Below, piece after piece: positions 44,277-51,380 of a DNA stretch of 64,000 nucleotides; the first letter of the stretch is position 1, and the number at the start of each line of letters is the position of its first letter. Both the position numbers and the translations under genes were made by a program. This DNA is from Chryseobacterium cucumeris (GTDB taxonomy: Bacteria; Bacteroidota; Bacteroidia; Flavobacteriales; Weeksellaceae), in contig NZ_CP068760.1 in the NCBI RefSeq assembly GCF_016775705.1, positions 1,488,001 to 1,552,000 of the forward strand, read 5' to 3'. A model generated the notes under the pieces. The model saw only the letters and a program-made list of their open reading frames with translations, had not been told where the DNA came from and searched no databases.

Positions 44277-44303
44277 AACCGTCTTTCTAAAGGCGGTTTT
44301 TTA
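44277..44303 (+). terminator. Intrinsic terminator of the M28 operon
   Basis: An ACCGTCTTT / AAAGGCGGT stem is followed by TTTTTTATTTT, directly after the last M28 stop codon. Confidence 0.75.
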
Positions 44304-44379
44304 TTTTAATAGTAATGCATAATAAATTTCACAGTATTCCATTAGTGAAATTTGTGAAAAATATTGGTGGTATTTATGA

Positions 44380-44850
44380 TTCTTACAATTAAACACAAAT
44401 GACACGAATGATTTTACAAATAACACAAATTCAAAAGGAATGGGGCTTAACCTAAACTTAAGATTTTTATAACCACTGATTTCACAGATTGACACGGATG
44501 ATTGCGTGTAATTTATTTGTATTATTTGTGAAGGAATATTTGTGTTACTTGTGGTTCTTACAATTAAACACAAATGACACGAATGATTTCACGAATAACA
44601 CGAACTCACTAACATCAATAGGAATGGCAGTAATCCAGAGCGTAGACGAAGGAAGCCTGTTTTATATTTTATGGATACCTTTAAAACGGCTTTAGCTGGA
44701 AATTATAAGTATCCCTTTGATTCCACAGATTGACACGGATGCTTATATATATTTATCTGTTTTATTTGTGAAAGAATATTTGTGTTACTTGTGGTTTTTA
44801 AAATTAAACACAAATGTCACAAATGTTTTCACGAATAACACGAACTGAAT
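44380..44850. repeat. Degenerate direct repeats (AAACACAAATGnCACnAATG units)
   Basis: Three copies of a TTAnAATTAAACACAAATGnCACnAATGnTTT unit, at about 44382, 44557 and 44797. Copies two and three are 240 bases apart and are preceded in both cases by the same GAATATTTGTGTTACTTGTGG text and a CACAGATTGACACGGATG block. These look like the interspersed intergenic repeats common in Chryseobacterium and Flavobacterium. A decayed TCAATAGGAATGG (44617-44629) is the reverse of the tail seen at 33804-33811. Confidence 0.65.
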
Positions 44851-45122
44851 AATTGATATTACAGGATGCGAATGATCTTAGCCAATTTTTTTTTAACTGT
44901 CTGTTGTATTTGTGAAATTTGTGCAAAAAACATTTGCGTTATTCGTGATTTATTTTAAATACATAAAAACACTTCTCGTCCGTAATATTTTCTTCGTTCA
45001 TTAGCATTAGCTTTAAAAAATAGAAAATTTTTCTATGTTTAAGGAAATAACAGAAGAAAAAACGCTTCACCACTGCTCTCATCAATCCTGTGAAACAAAG
45101 TGTTAATCGCAAATTCCGAACT

Positions 45123-45140
45123 TTGGCATGATATTAGCAT
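45123..45140 (+). promoter_or_regulatory. Sigma-54-type promoter candidate
   Basis: TTGGCATGATATTAGCA: the GG (45125-45126) and GC (45137-45138) doublets are exactly 10 bases apart, as in -24/-12 promoters. Transcription would begin near 45150. Confidence 0.45.
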
Positions 45141-45176
45141 GTTATTTCTTGAGAAAAAATTAAAAAAACACTAAGG

Positions 45177-45236
45177 ATGAGAAAAAAGGTTTTCTGTGGA
45201 TTTTCAGTTTTTCCACTGATTCAAGTTCATATCTAG
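45177..45236 (+). CDS. Possible 19-residue micro-ORF under the sigma-54-type promoter
   Basis: An ATG preceded by AAGG opens a 19-codon frame (MRKKVFCGFSVFPLIQVHI) that ends inside the stem of the following hairpin terminator. It starts with basic residues and is hydrophobic after that. It could be a leader peptide or chance. There is no supporting homology. Confidence 0.15.
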   Translation: MRKKVFCGFSVFPLIQVHI

Positions 45237-45254
45237 TATATGAATCCTTTTTTT
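45218..45254 (+). terminator. Hairpin terminator after the micro-ORF
   Basis: GATTCA / TGAATC outer arms (or TTCATAT / ATATGAA inner arms) are followed by eight T. With the promoter at 45123 this would give a transcript of about 100 bases. Confidence 0.5.
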
Positions 45255-45264
45255 TCTACGATGC

Positions 45265-45510
45265 CGTAAAAGATACGGGCTCGTGATTAATTAACCCCCG
45301 TTAGTTTTTCACAGCAGTTTTGCACCCGTATCTGACTGGTATCACAATAACCAGGAATCATTGATTGATTCAAAAAAAACAAAAATATCCCGGACTTTCA
45401 GCCCGGTATTGGGATATAAATAAATGGCAAAGTCATCGTGAACCTTAGCCCAGTAAAAGAACATATTCTTTTTACCGTGATGAGTGCGCCTTTATGCTAT
45501 AAATTAATGT
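45265..45510 (+). ncRNA. Candidate structured RNA or 5' leader of the small membrane-protein gene
   Basis: The stretch contains a 9-bp stem AGATACGGG / CCCGTATCT (45271-45279 with 45325-45333). It can compete with ACGGG / CCCGT (45275-45279 with 45297-45301). Further hairpins are CTGGT / ACCAG (45336-45340, 45350-45354), ATATCCC / GGGATAT (45385-45391, 45411-45417, with nested CCGG/CCGG) and GTAAAAGAA / TTCTTTTTAC (about 45453-45475). It does not match 6S, tmRNA, RNase P or SRP RNA as I know them. Structure is seen; function is not. Confidence 0.3.
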
Positions 45511-45522
45511 ATAACCCTTAAA

Positions 45523-45762
45523 ATGTTAGTAATGATGAGAGCCTTTTTTGAAATGATTTTTAAGAGAAATGAAGATGCTGCAAAATTGCATATATGGAGC
45601 CTGTTGATGGTGTTAAGTTTTGCTGCATTTTCAGTGTTGGTATACGCCTTAAAACCTAGCTTTAACAGCTTAATTATATACCTGACGGCATTTGCCGCTT
45701 ATATCGGGTTTGGCCTTGTATTCATCAGTTCCCTGGCCGGAACGCGTATGAAGAAAAGATAA
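45523..45762 (+). CDS. Small membrane protein of unknown function
   Basis: The 79-residue protein has a short basic N-terminus and two hydrophobic segments (about 25-45, LLMVLSFAAFSVLVYAL, and 50-70, IIYLTAFAAYIGFGLVFISS), ending in a basic tail. It is a two-helix inner-membrane protein with both ends probably cytoplasmic. Three possible ATG starts exist (45523, 45532, 45535). The upstream region is long and structured, and a strong terminator (45800-45828) follows, so it appears to be a true single-gene unit. No family is recognised. Confidence 0.6.
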   Translation: MLVMMRAFFEMIFKRNEDAAKLHIWSLLMVLSFAAFSVLVYALKPSFNSLIIYLTAFAAYIGFGLVFISSLAGTRMKKR

Positions 45763-45799
45763 CAGAACATATAACTTTTCAATTTATTTTACTGAGAAA

Positions 45800-45828
45800 A
45801 CCGCCCCGTTTGGGGGCGGTTTTTTTGT
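45800..45828 (+). terminator. Strong intrinsic terminator between convergent genes
   Basis: An ACCGCCCC / GGGGGCGGT stem is followed by seven T on the plus strand. The minus-strand side carries only a short T run, but the hairpin lies just past the stop of the DGQHR gene and may serve both. Confidence 0.8.
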
Positions 45829-45829
45829 G

Positions 45830-48172
45830 TTATTCAAAAAAATGCCGATGTATATCTTGTAAGAATTCTACTTCTTTTTTATTAATCCCCTTTTCTTTAG
45901 ATCCTTCATGGGCAAGTTGATTACGATATGAGTTAAAAAAAGAAATCCATTTCAAAACGTCTTTTTTATTCTTTCCTTGGCCAATATCAATTGCAAAATG
46001 CTTTTCAAAACTTTTAAAATCACCAGAAGCATTTGCTGGAACTTTTGTCCAATAATTTTCAATGATGGTTTTGTAATCATTTATATTAAACATCTCCGTC
46101 CACTCTACTCTTTTATCTATATTTTCTTTATAATTTTTTTCATTTTCATCATTTGCTCTTTGCTGACAAGCCGTTTTAATTTTATTAATTTCTAATTCCC
46201 AATTATTACCAAAAAGCTCTTTTAAATTATCAAGTACAGTAACCTTCATGTACCTTTCAACATCTTTTATATATGCCCTGCCTTTACTTTGATACTCTTC
46301 ATTCTGTCTCTCATTCCAATCTATAAGTTCTATAGGGTTATATTCAGGAAAGTTATTATTTATTATACTTTGAAAAAATCTAAGCCACTTAATATCCGCT
46401 CCCGAACCAAATAAAGACATTTGTTTCTCTTCTTCTTCTTGTGAAATCTTATTAATTCCTTCCAATAAAGCTTGCAAATATTTTCTTATTGCTTCAAATC
46501 TTTCTGATTTTGATGAATTTATACTAACTATATTTTTCTCTGTTAAGAATTTGTTTAAGCTTCCTAACAACGAAATAAAAGCAAAAGTTCCTCTATTTGA
46601 TAAAATAAAATATTTTTCTCTATTAAAAATATCATAATATTCAGCTTCAACAAACTCATAGCAAGAAATTATAAAATCGACTATCTTTTCTTTAGCATTA
46701 TTCATTTCTTTATCATAATCGTCAGCAGAAATATCATAAAGACTTCCTATTAAACTATCCTCATTATATTTATTTCCTTTTGCCACAGGTAATAAACCAG
46801 AATTATTAAGAGCTGACATGAAAGGTTTAAATGTCAAAACAGCTTTATCTTCACCGACAGAAATTTTATTAAATAGGGGGCTTCTTTCGGAATTAGCCAA
46901 TTTTTTTGTGATTGATGATTTTAACGCTAACAGCCTAGAATCAGCCCTGTCAGAATCCCAATTTAAATCTTCAACTAAGTCAAGCCTTAGACTAGGGCTT
47001 ACTGCTTTTTGATTTTCATTGATATCCATAAATATTTCTAACTGTTCCATACTTGCCATATTTACAAAAGCAACTACAGGAATAGTATTATTTTCTCGAA
47101 ACTCAGAGTTTGCATAGCCATAAACCCTATGCTGTCCATCAATTATATATGCTATTCCATAAGAATTTGGAATTTTTAAGGTTCCTGAACAAGAAGAAGA
47201 ATTAATATCTCTGGAATTAGCTTCAAAATGAATTTTGTGTTTTTTTGAATTAAAATTTAAAATAATAGAGTTAGGAAAATATCCTCCATTATTAATAAAT
47301 TTTGTAATTCCAGCCAACCTACTTGGTACAAGCAACCTTTGATAAGTTGGAAACTCAGATTCATTAGCTCGTGTTCTATGGAGTATAAACCCCATTTTCA
47401 ATAAAAAAGAAGGTTCAATTGAAAACATATAGTAATCTTTTTTGCCCATTTTACCCCTTACACTTGGAATTTCAATCTTATTATTGTTAATCAGTTCATT
47501 TTTAAAAATCAATCCAATAAATTGATAAAACGCAGCATGCTTATAGCTTTTAATTAAACTATTAACATAATCATAAGTATTATTATTATAATAAAAAGAA
47601 TTTGTTTTTTCTAATTTTTCAAGATGTTCACTTTCAGAAGAAATTCTAAGATTTCGAGTAGCAAAAATATATTTAACCTTTTTATCTCTCCCAAATATTT
47701 GCCAAAGAGCCTTCTTTATCCCATCTAAATGAATACTCAAATTATCAAATTCGTCCTTAGAAAACTTACCCGTTGAAAATTTATCACTTGATTTACATTG
47801 GATTAATAAAATAGTTTCGTTATTAATAGCAATAATATCAAAAGATTTTACATCCTCATTTCTTTTAGAATATGGTAAATAAAAAGATTCACTTGAATTA
47901 AAACATCGATATCCTAGATCATAAAATTGACACCAAATATCATCTTTAAATTTTTGTTCATGTGTTTTCTTTTTTCTTAGAGTAGTCTTAGTTTTCAAAG
48001 GATTCCCATAAATCTCCCAACCCTCTCTTAAAAACTCATCAACCTTTGAATATTCAACTCTTATAGTTTGATAATCATTATTTTTAACTTTGTACATTTT
48101 TCCAAGTAAAGATACATCGTCTAATAAATTATCCTCAATCTCTTTAATTTGATCATCATTTAAAAAAGCCAT
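45830..48172 (-). CDS. DGQHR-domain protein with nuclease-like N-terminus and HEPN-like C-terminus (candidate defence effector)
   Basis: Three regions are visible in this 780-residue protein. (1) About residues 70-200: a restriction-endonuclease-like core with D112 in FDIIAINN and QxK at Q125/K127 in LLIQCKSS, as in Mrr-like nucleases. (2) About 235-420: a DGQHR domain with DGQHR at 345-349 and the downstream FMDINENQKAVSPSLRLDL, as in DndB-type proteins. (3) About 680-780: an alpha-helical end with RNQLAHEG, where R750 and H755 match the Rx4-6H motif of HEPN ribonucleases, in a Swt1-like setting. Its start overlaps the methylase stop (TAATG). The DNA is more A/T-rich than its surroundings, suggesting horizontal gain. 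A restriction or abortive-infection role is inferred. Confidence 0.8.
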   Translation of the reverse strand: MAFLNDDQIKEIEDNLLDDVSLLGKMYKVKNNDYQTIRVEYSKVDEFLREGWEIYGNPLKTKTTLRKKKTHEQKFKDDIWCQFYDLGYRCFNSSESFYLPYSKRNEDVKSFDIIAINNETILLIQCKSSDKFSTGKFSKDEFDNLSIHLDGIKKALWQIFGRDKKVKYIFATRNLRISSESEHLEKLEKTNSFYYNNNTYDYVNSLIKSYKHAAFYQFIGLIFKNELINNNKIEIPSVRGKMGKKDYYMFSIEPSFLLKMGFILHRTRANESEFPTYQRLLVPSRLAGITKFINNGGYFPNSIILNFNSKKHKIHFEANSRDINSSSCSGTLKIPNSYGIAYIIDGQHRVYGYANSEFRENNTIPVVAFVNMASMEQLEIFMDINENQKAVSPSLRLDLVEDLNWDSDRADSRLLALKSSITKKLANSERSPLFNKISVGEDKAVLTFKPFMSALNNSGLLPVAKGNKYNEDSLIGSLYDISADDYDKEMNNAKEKIVDFIISCYEFVEAEYYDIFNREKYFILSNRGTFAFISLLGSLNKFLTEKNIVSINSSKSERFEAIRKYLQALLEGINKISQEEEEKQMSLFGSGADIKWLRFFQSIINNNFPEYNPIELIDWNERQNEEYQSKGRAYIKDVERYMKVTVLDNLKELFGNNWELEINKIKTACQQRANDENEKNYKENIDKRVEWTEMFNINDYKTIIENYWTKVPANASGDFKSFEKHFAIDIGQGKNKKDVLKWISFFNSYRNQLAHEGSKEKGINKKEVEFLQDIHRHFFE

Positions 48173-48990
48173 TATTTTTCTATATTAGTTATTAAAATTT
48201 CTTTATAATTAGTTCTTATAGCTCCCTTACCGCCTATAGTACTAGATCTTATCAAAGGTATTTTACTTCCAGTTGTATAAATCTCTTTTATTGAATTGTG
48301 ATAGGCATTCGTAATGATAAAATAAATTTGGTCATTATTTAATTTTTCAGACAATTTTGAAAGTTGTATTTGATTTTCCCAAGAAAAAATTGATTGATTA
48401 TATTGTACAAAACCATTATTTTCATGAGCTACAGTATATGGAGGATCCAAGAAAATCAAGTCTTTAGCTTTAGCTTTTTTACAACTTTCTTTAAAGTCCC
48501 TAACTGAAAAAAAAGTATTTTGCAGTTGATCAGCAACCTTTAGCAAGTTATCAAACTCAAATAAGTCTTTAATCTTTCTATAACCAAATGGTACATTATA
48601 AATTCCTTTTCTATTAACTCTATATATTCCGTTAAAAGACGTTTTATTCAAATAAATAAATCTTGCCGCATTTTCTAAATTGTTATCAAAAGTAGTCTCC
48701 CTAACTTTATAATAGAATTTTTCATTATTTTCAAAACTTTCTAATTTATTTATCAAATCTTCAGAGTTACTCTTAATTATCCTATAAGCATTAATAAGTT
48801 CAGCATTTGTATCTGATAAGTAAGCTTTCTTTTTTATAATTCCTTTTGACTTCAAAAACAAAAACATTGAGCCTCCTCCAACAAAAGGTTCGTAATAATT
48901 TTCAAAACTTTCTGGTAAAAAAGTTTCAATATATTTGGTCAACCACGTTTTACCGCCCGCCCATCTTAAAAATGGTTTAACTCTGCTCAT
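48172..48990 (-). CDS. DNA adenine-N6 methyltransferase (Dam/D12 class)
   Basis: The 272-residue protein has the D12-class layout: SAM-binding FLRWAGGKTWL (about 7-17), YYEPFVGGGSMFL (about 32-44), YLSDTNAELINAY, and the catalytic DPPY motif in LIFLDPPYT. RSSTIGGKGAIRTNYKEIL at the end is also typical of Dam-like enzymes. The length fits orphan or phage Dam methylases. The target (GATC or other) cannot be read. It is the first gene of a two-gene A/T-rich operon; a TATTTTTG element lies at 49023-49030. In this setting it probably marks self DNA to restrain the downstream DGQHR protein, or supplies the mark that protein senses. Confidence 0.9.
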   Translation of the reverse strand: MSRVKPFLRWAGGKTWLTKYIETFLPESFENYYEPFVGGGSMFLFLKSKGIIKKKAYLSDTNAELINAYRIIKSNSEDLINKLESFENNEKFYYKVRETTFDNNLENAARFIYLNKTSFNGIYRVNRKGIYNVPFGYRKIKDLFEFDNLLKVADQLQNTFFSVRDFKESCKKAKAKDLIFLDPPYTVAHENNGFVQYNQSIFSWENQIQLSKLSEKLNNDQIYFIITNAYHNSIKEIYTTGSKIPLIRSSTIGGKGAIRTNYKEILITNIEK

Positions 48991-49022
48991 TATTGAATTA
49001 TTAGAAACACTTCATAATAATT

Positions 49023-49030
49023 CAAAAATA
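49023..49030 (-). promoter_or_regulatory. -7 element of the methylase/DGQHR operon
   Basis: The minus strand reads TATTTTTG, 33 bases before the methylase start at 48990. No -33 element was recognised. Confidence 0.4.
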
Positions 49031-49083
49031 AACGCTATAGAAATATCTTCCTTACGGGTATCCGTAAAAACCACAATATTTTC

Positions 49084-49112
49084 CAACAAAAAAGCCACTC
49101 CTTCCGGGGCAG
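49084..49112 (-). terminator. Probable terminator separating the small upstream gene from the methylase operon
   Basis: On the minus strand a GCTGCCCC / GGAGTGGC hairpin (one mismatch, two G-T pairs, GGAA loop) is followed by TTTTTTG. It lies 37 bases after the stop of the gene at 49149-49370. Confidence 0.5.
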
Positions 49113-49148
49113 CTTCCGATAACAAAGTTATCTTAACATCGTAAAAAC

Positions 49149-49370
49149 TTATTCTTTAAACAGATCCTTCATCATTTCTTCAAGGATCTTCTTTGTTTTT
49201 TCTTCAATCATTTTCCCTGACTTTTCAACGAGTTCTTCTCTGAATGGTTCACAGCAGGCTTTTATTCCAAAACCTTCATCTGTTTTTACAAATTCCGGAT
49301 GCCTACTGTGTTCTTTGCATACTTCAGATTCTATTTCCTTCTTTATCTGGTCGTAATTCAGGTCAAACAT
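49149..49370 (-). CDS. Small hypothetical protein
   Basis: The 73-residue protein is charged and mostly helical, with three Cys (EVCKEHSRHPEF; IKACCEPF). It has no signal peptide or membrane segment. The C-terminal half (REELVEKSGKMIEEKTKKIL) looks like a long amphipathic helix. The Cys/His content could bind a metal, but no known zinc-ribbon spacing is met. It appears to be an independent gene followed by its own terminator. No function is recognised. Confidence 0.55.
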   Translation of the reverse strand: MFDLNYDQIKKEIESEVCKEHSRHPEFVKTDEGFGIKACCEPFREELVEKSGKMIEEKTKKILEEMMKDLFKE

Positions 49371-49460
49371 ATTTTTTTATTTTGTTTTTTTAAGTGCATG
49401 ATAAAGATAGAAGTAATAAATTCATACCGAAATCCGTATTTCTACGGTATTTTCAGGAAA

Positions 49461-49486
49461 CAAAAAACCGTCTTTTTCGGGACGGT
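49461..49486 (-). terminator. Intrinsic terminator of the 191-residue secreted-protein gene
   Basis: The minus strand shows an ACCGTC / GACGGT stem followed by TTTTTTG, about 32 bases beyond the stop codon. Confidence 0.65.
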
Positions 49487-49517
49487 ACGATTCAATGTAA
49501 AAATTAATGTTTATTCT

Positions 49518-50093
49518 TTAGAACTTATCCAGAATTTTCTTGGGTAAAATCTTCACCAGTTCTTTTTTATATTCTTTTTCAAGAATAACAAATTTCCATG
49601 TCTTTTTATCTTTTGAAACCGCACAGGCTTTCATAGCGGCGTTGATGAGATATGAGCCTTCACTGGCGACATATTTCACATTATTTGCTCCGTATTTGGC
49701 TGTCAAAGCACCGTTCATTTTCTTTTTCATATCATCATTTAATGAACTGACATTGCATTTCAGTTTCAAAAAATAAGGGGTAATAGAAAAATATTCCCCG
49801 GTTATGAGTTCAGGCTTTTCAATATTTCCAAACTTCAGATCTTCTACTTCAATTTTCATAAATGGATTATTGTAAGTCATATTCAAAATCTGTGTCATCT
49901 GCTCTTTTGACACTATGGTGAAGAATTTTGGATATATGCCGCTTACCGCCTGATCTATCTGTTTGGATTGAATGCTGTTGACAAAATAAGTAAGTGATTT
50001 TCTGATTGCTGCATCGTCAGGATTTGCTTTAGTCTGGGAAAAAGCCATCAACGACAGCATAATGAACAGAAACAGAAGTGATTTGGTTTTCAT
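49518..50093 (-). CDS. Secreted hypothetical protein
   Basis: The 191-residue protein has a signal peptide (cleavage near MAFSQ, residue 20). The mature part contains IRKSLTYFVNSIQSKQIDQAV, resembling NTF2-like or DUF-type stress proteins, and a central Cys pair (LKCNVSS, MKACAVS) that may form a disulfide. It has no catalytic motif. It is a single-gene unit with its own terminator. Function unknown. Confidence 0.6.
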   Translation of the reverse strand: MKTKSLLFLFIMLSLMAFSQTKANPDDAAIRKSLTYFVNSIQSKQIDQAVSGIYPKFFTIVSKEQMTQILNMTYNNPFMKIEVEDLKFGNIEKPELITGEYFSITPYFLKLKCNVSSLNDDMKKKMNGALTAKYGANNVKYVASEGSYLINAAMKACAVSKDKKTWKFVILEKEYKKELVKILPKKILDKF

Positions 50094-50212
50094 TTTCTTG
50101 ATTATTGTTACAAGTTTAAAATAATTCGTATCAGAAAAACAGTGAGCCTTTCCGGATAGTAAATGGGTCGTACCATTTACGCAGATCGTTACAGAATATC
50201 TCTCAGCAGAAT

Positions 50213-50240
50213 AAAAAAAGCCATCCTTACGGACGGCTTT
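50213..50240 (-). terminator. Intrinsic terminator of the PPIase operon
   Basis: On the minus strand an AAGCCGTCC / GGATGGCTT stem with a GTAA loop is followed by TTTTTTTA, about 20 bases past the stop at 50261. Confidence 0.75.
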
Positions 50241-50260
50241 GATACTATTGTGAAATTCAA

Positions 50261-51376
50261 TTATTTTACTTTTACAAGCTCAACATCGAAAACCAACCAT
50301 GAGTTTGGCGGGATCACTCCTCCTGCTCCTCTTTCTCCGTAAGCCATTGCAGGCGGGATCAGTAATGTAGCAGTTTCACCTTCTTTCAATAACAGGATAC
50401 CTTCATCCCATCCTTTGATTACTCTTCCCATTCCGATTGGAATTTCGATAGGCTCGTTTCTCTTGAATGAAGAATCGAATTCAGTTCCGTCTACCAATTT
50501 ACCTGCATAGTGTACAGATACATTGTCACCAGCTTTTGGAGCTTTACCGTCAGCTGTTTTTGTAATTTTATAGTAAAGGCCTGATTCAGTTTTTTGCATA
50601 CCAGCTTTTAGGTTTTCAACCAATTTCTCCTGGTTAGCTTTGAATTCTTCTTCTCTTTTCTTTTTTTCAGCTTCTTCTTTAGCGATGAAAGCTTTATTGT
50701 TTTCTGCGATTTTAGCCTTTCCTTCATTGAAAGTTTTAGCTGCATCGTAATGCTTGTACTCATCACCTTTGCTGAAAACAGAAACTTTTTCTAAAACAAT
50801 ATCTGTTTTAGGTTTATCCTGAGCTCCTTTTTCAACGTTAGCAATCGCATCAATTACCTCATTTCCTTTTACCACTTTTCCGAAGATCGTATGTCTTCCA
50901 TCTAACCAAGGGGTAGCCACTTCAGTAATAAAGAATTGAGAACCGTTGGTATTTGGTCCTGAATTCGCCATAGAAAGAATACCTTTCCCTGTGTGTTTAA
51001 GGTCGTTTCTTTCGTCTTCGAATTTATATCCGGGATCTCCCATTCCTGTTCCCTGAGGATCACCTCCCTGGATCATGAAGTCTTTGATTACTCTGTGGAA
51101 AATAGTTCCGTCATAGTAAGGAACTCCTTTAGCCTTAGCTTTGTTGTCGATTTTCCCTTCTGCAAGACCGATAAAGTTGGCTACAGTTACTGGTGCTTTC
51201 TTGTCTTCAAATTTTACAATCAGGTTACCTTTTGTAGTTTGAAGATTGGCATAAAGTCCGTCATTAAGACCTTCGTAAGTTTCTTTGTCTACGTTCATTT
51301 TTTTATAAATTGGGGTACAACTCATCAGCGAAATACTTGCCGCTGCCAGAATTATATTCTTGTTAAACAATTTCAT
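50261..51376 (-). CDS. Cyclophilin-FKBP fusion peptidyl-prolyl isomerase, lipoprotein
   Basis: The 371-residue protein carries two unrelated prolyl isomerase domains. A lipoprotein signal (lipobox Cys near 20, SLMSC) precedes a cyclophilin domain (about 40-200), with FHRVIKDFMIQGGDPQGTG and NTNGSQFFI containing the key Arg, Phe and Gln residues. A Lys/Glu-rich helical linker (about 215-255) leads to an FKBP domain (about 265-371) with VHYAGKLVDGTEFDSS, GWDEGILLLKEGE and PPAMAYGERG. It probably assists folding of exported or outer-membrane proteins in the periplasm. It is co-transcribed with the GldI-like gene four bases upstream. Confidence 0.93.
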   Translation of the reverse strand: MKLFNKNIILAAASISLMSCTPIYKKMNVDKETYEGLNDGLYANLQTTKGNLIVKFEDKKAPVTVANFIGLAEGKIDNKAKAKGVPYYDGTIFHRVIKDFMIQGGDPQGTGMGDPGYKFEDERNDLKHTGKGILSMANSGPNTNGSQFFITEVATPWLDGRHTIFGKVVKGNEVIDAIANVEKGAQDKPKTDIVLEKVSVFSKGDEYKHYDAAKTFNEGKAKIAENNKAFIAKEEAEKKKREEEFKANQEKLVENLKAGMQKTESGLYYKITKTADGKAPKAGDNVSVHYAGKLVDGTEFDSSFKRNEPIEIPIGMGRVIKGWDEGILLLKEGETATLLIPPAMAYGERGAGGVIPPNSWLVFDVELVKVK

Positions 51377-51380
51377 GTAT

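Larger units (their letters stand above)
44304..45522. other. Long non-coding region: degenerate repeats, then structured sequence
   Basis: About 1.2 kb with no convincing gene. The left part (44320-44960) is made of degenerate direct repeats of A/C- and G/T-rich text. The right part (45000-45520) is different in texture. It has a sigma-54-like promoter (45125-45139), a hairpin followed by eight T (45218-45254), and several strong stems up to the start of a small membrane-protein gene at 45523. A 68-residue frame at 44489-44695 lies across the repeats and is not credible as a gene. Confidence 0.75.

Noticed and set aside
44489..44695. 68-residue open frame across the intergenic repeats
   Set aside because: It lies wholly in degenerate A/C-rich repeats shared with other intergenic regions and has no recognisable start context.
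44380..44850. The A/C-rich direct repeats as a CRISPR array
   Set aside because: Spacing is irregular (about 175 and 240 bases), the copies are degenerate, and no cas genes are near.
45265..45510. 6S RNA, tmRNA, RNase P RNA or SRP RNA
   Set aside because: None of the conserved blocks of these RNAs that I know could be found in the structured region.
38844..48172. Homology between DUF1015 (DGHHR) and the DGQHR defence-like protein
   Set aside because: The shared five-residue motif is too short, and the surrounding sequence and lengths show no other similarity that I can see.
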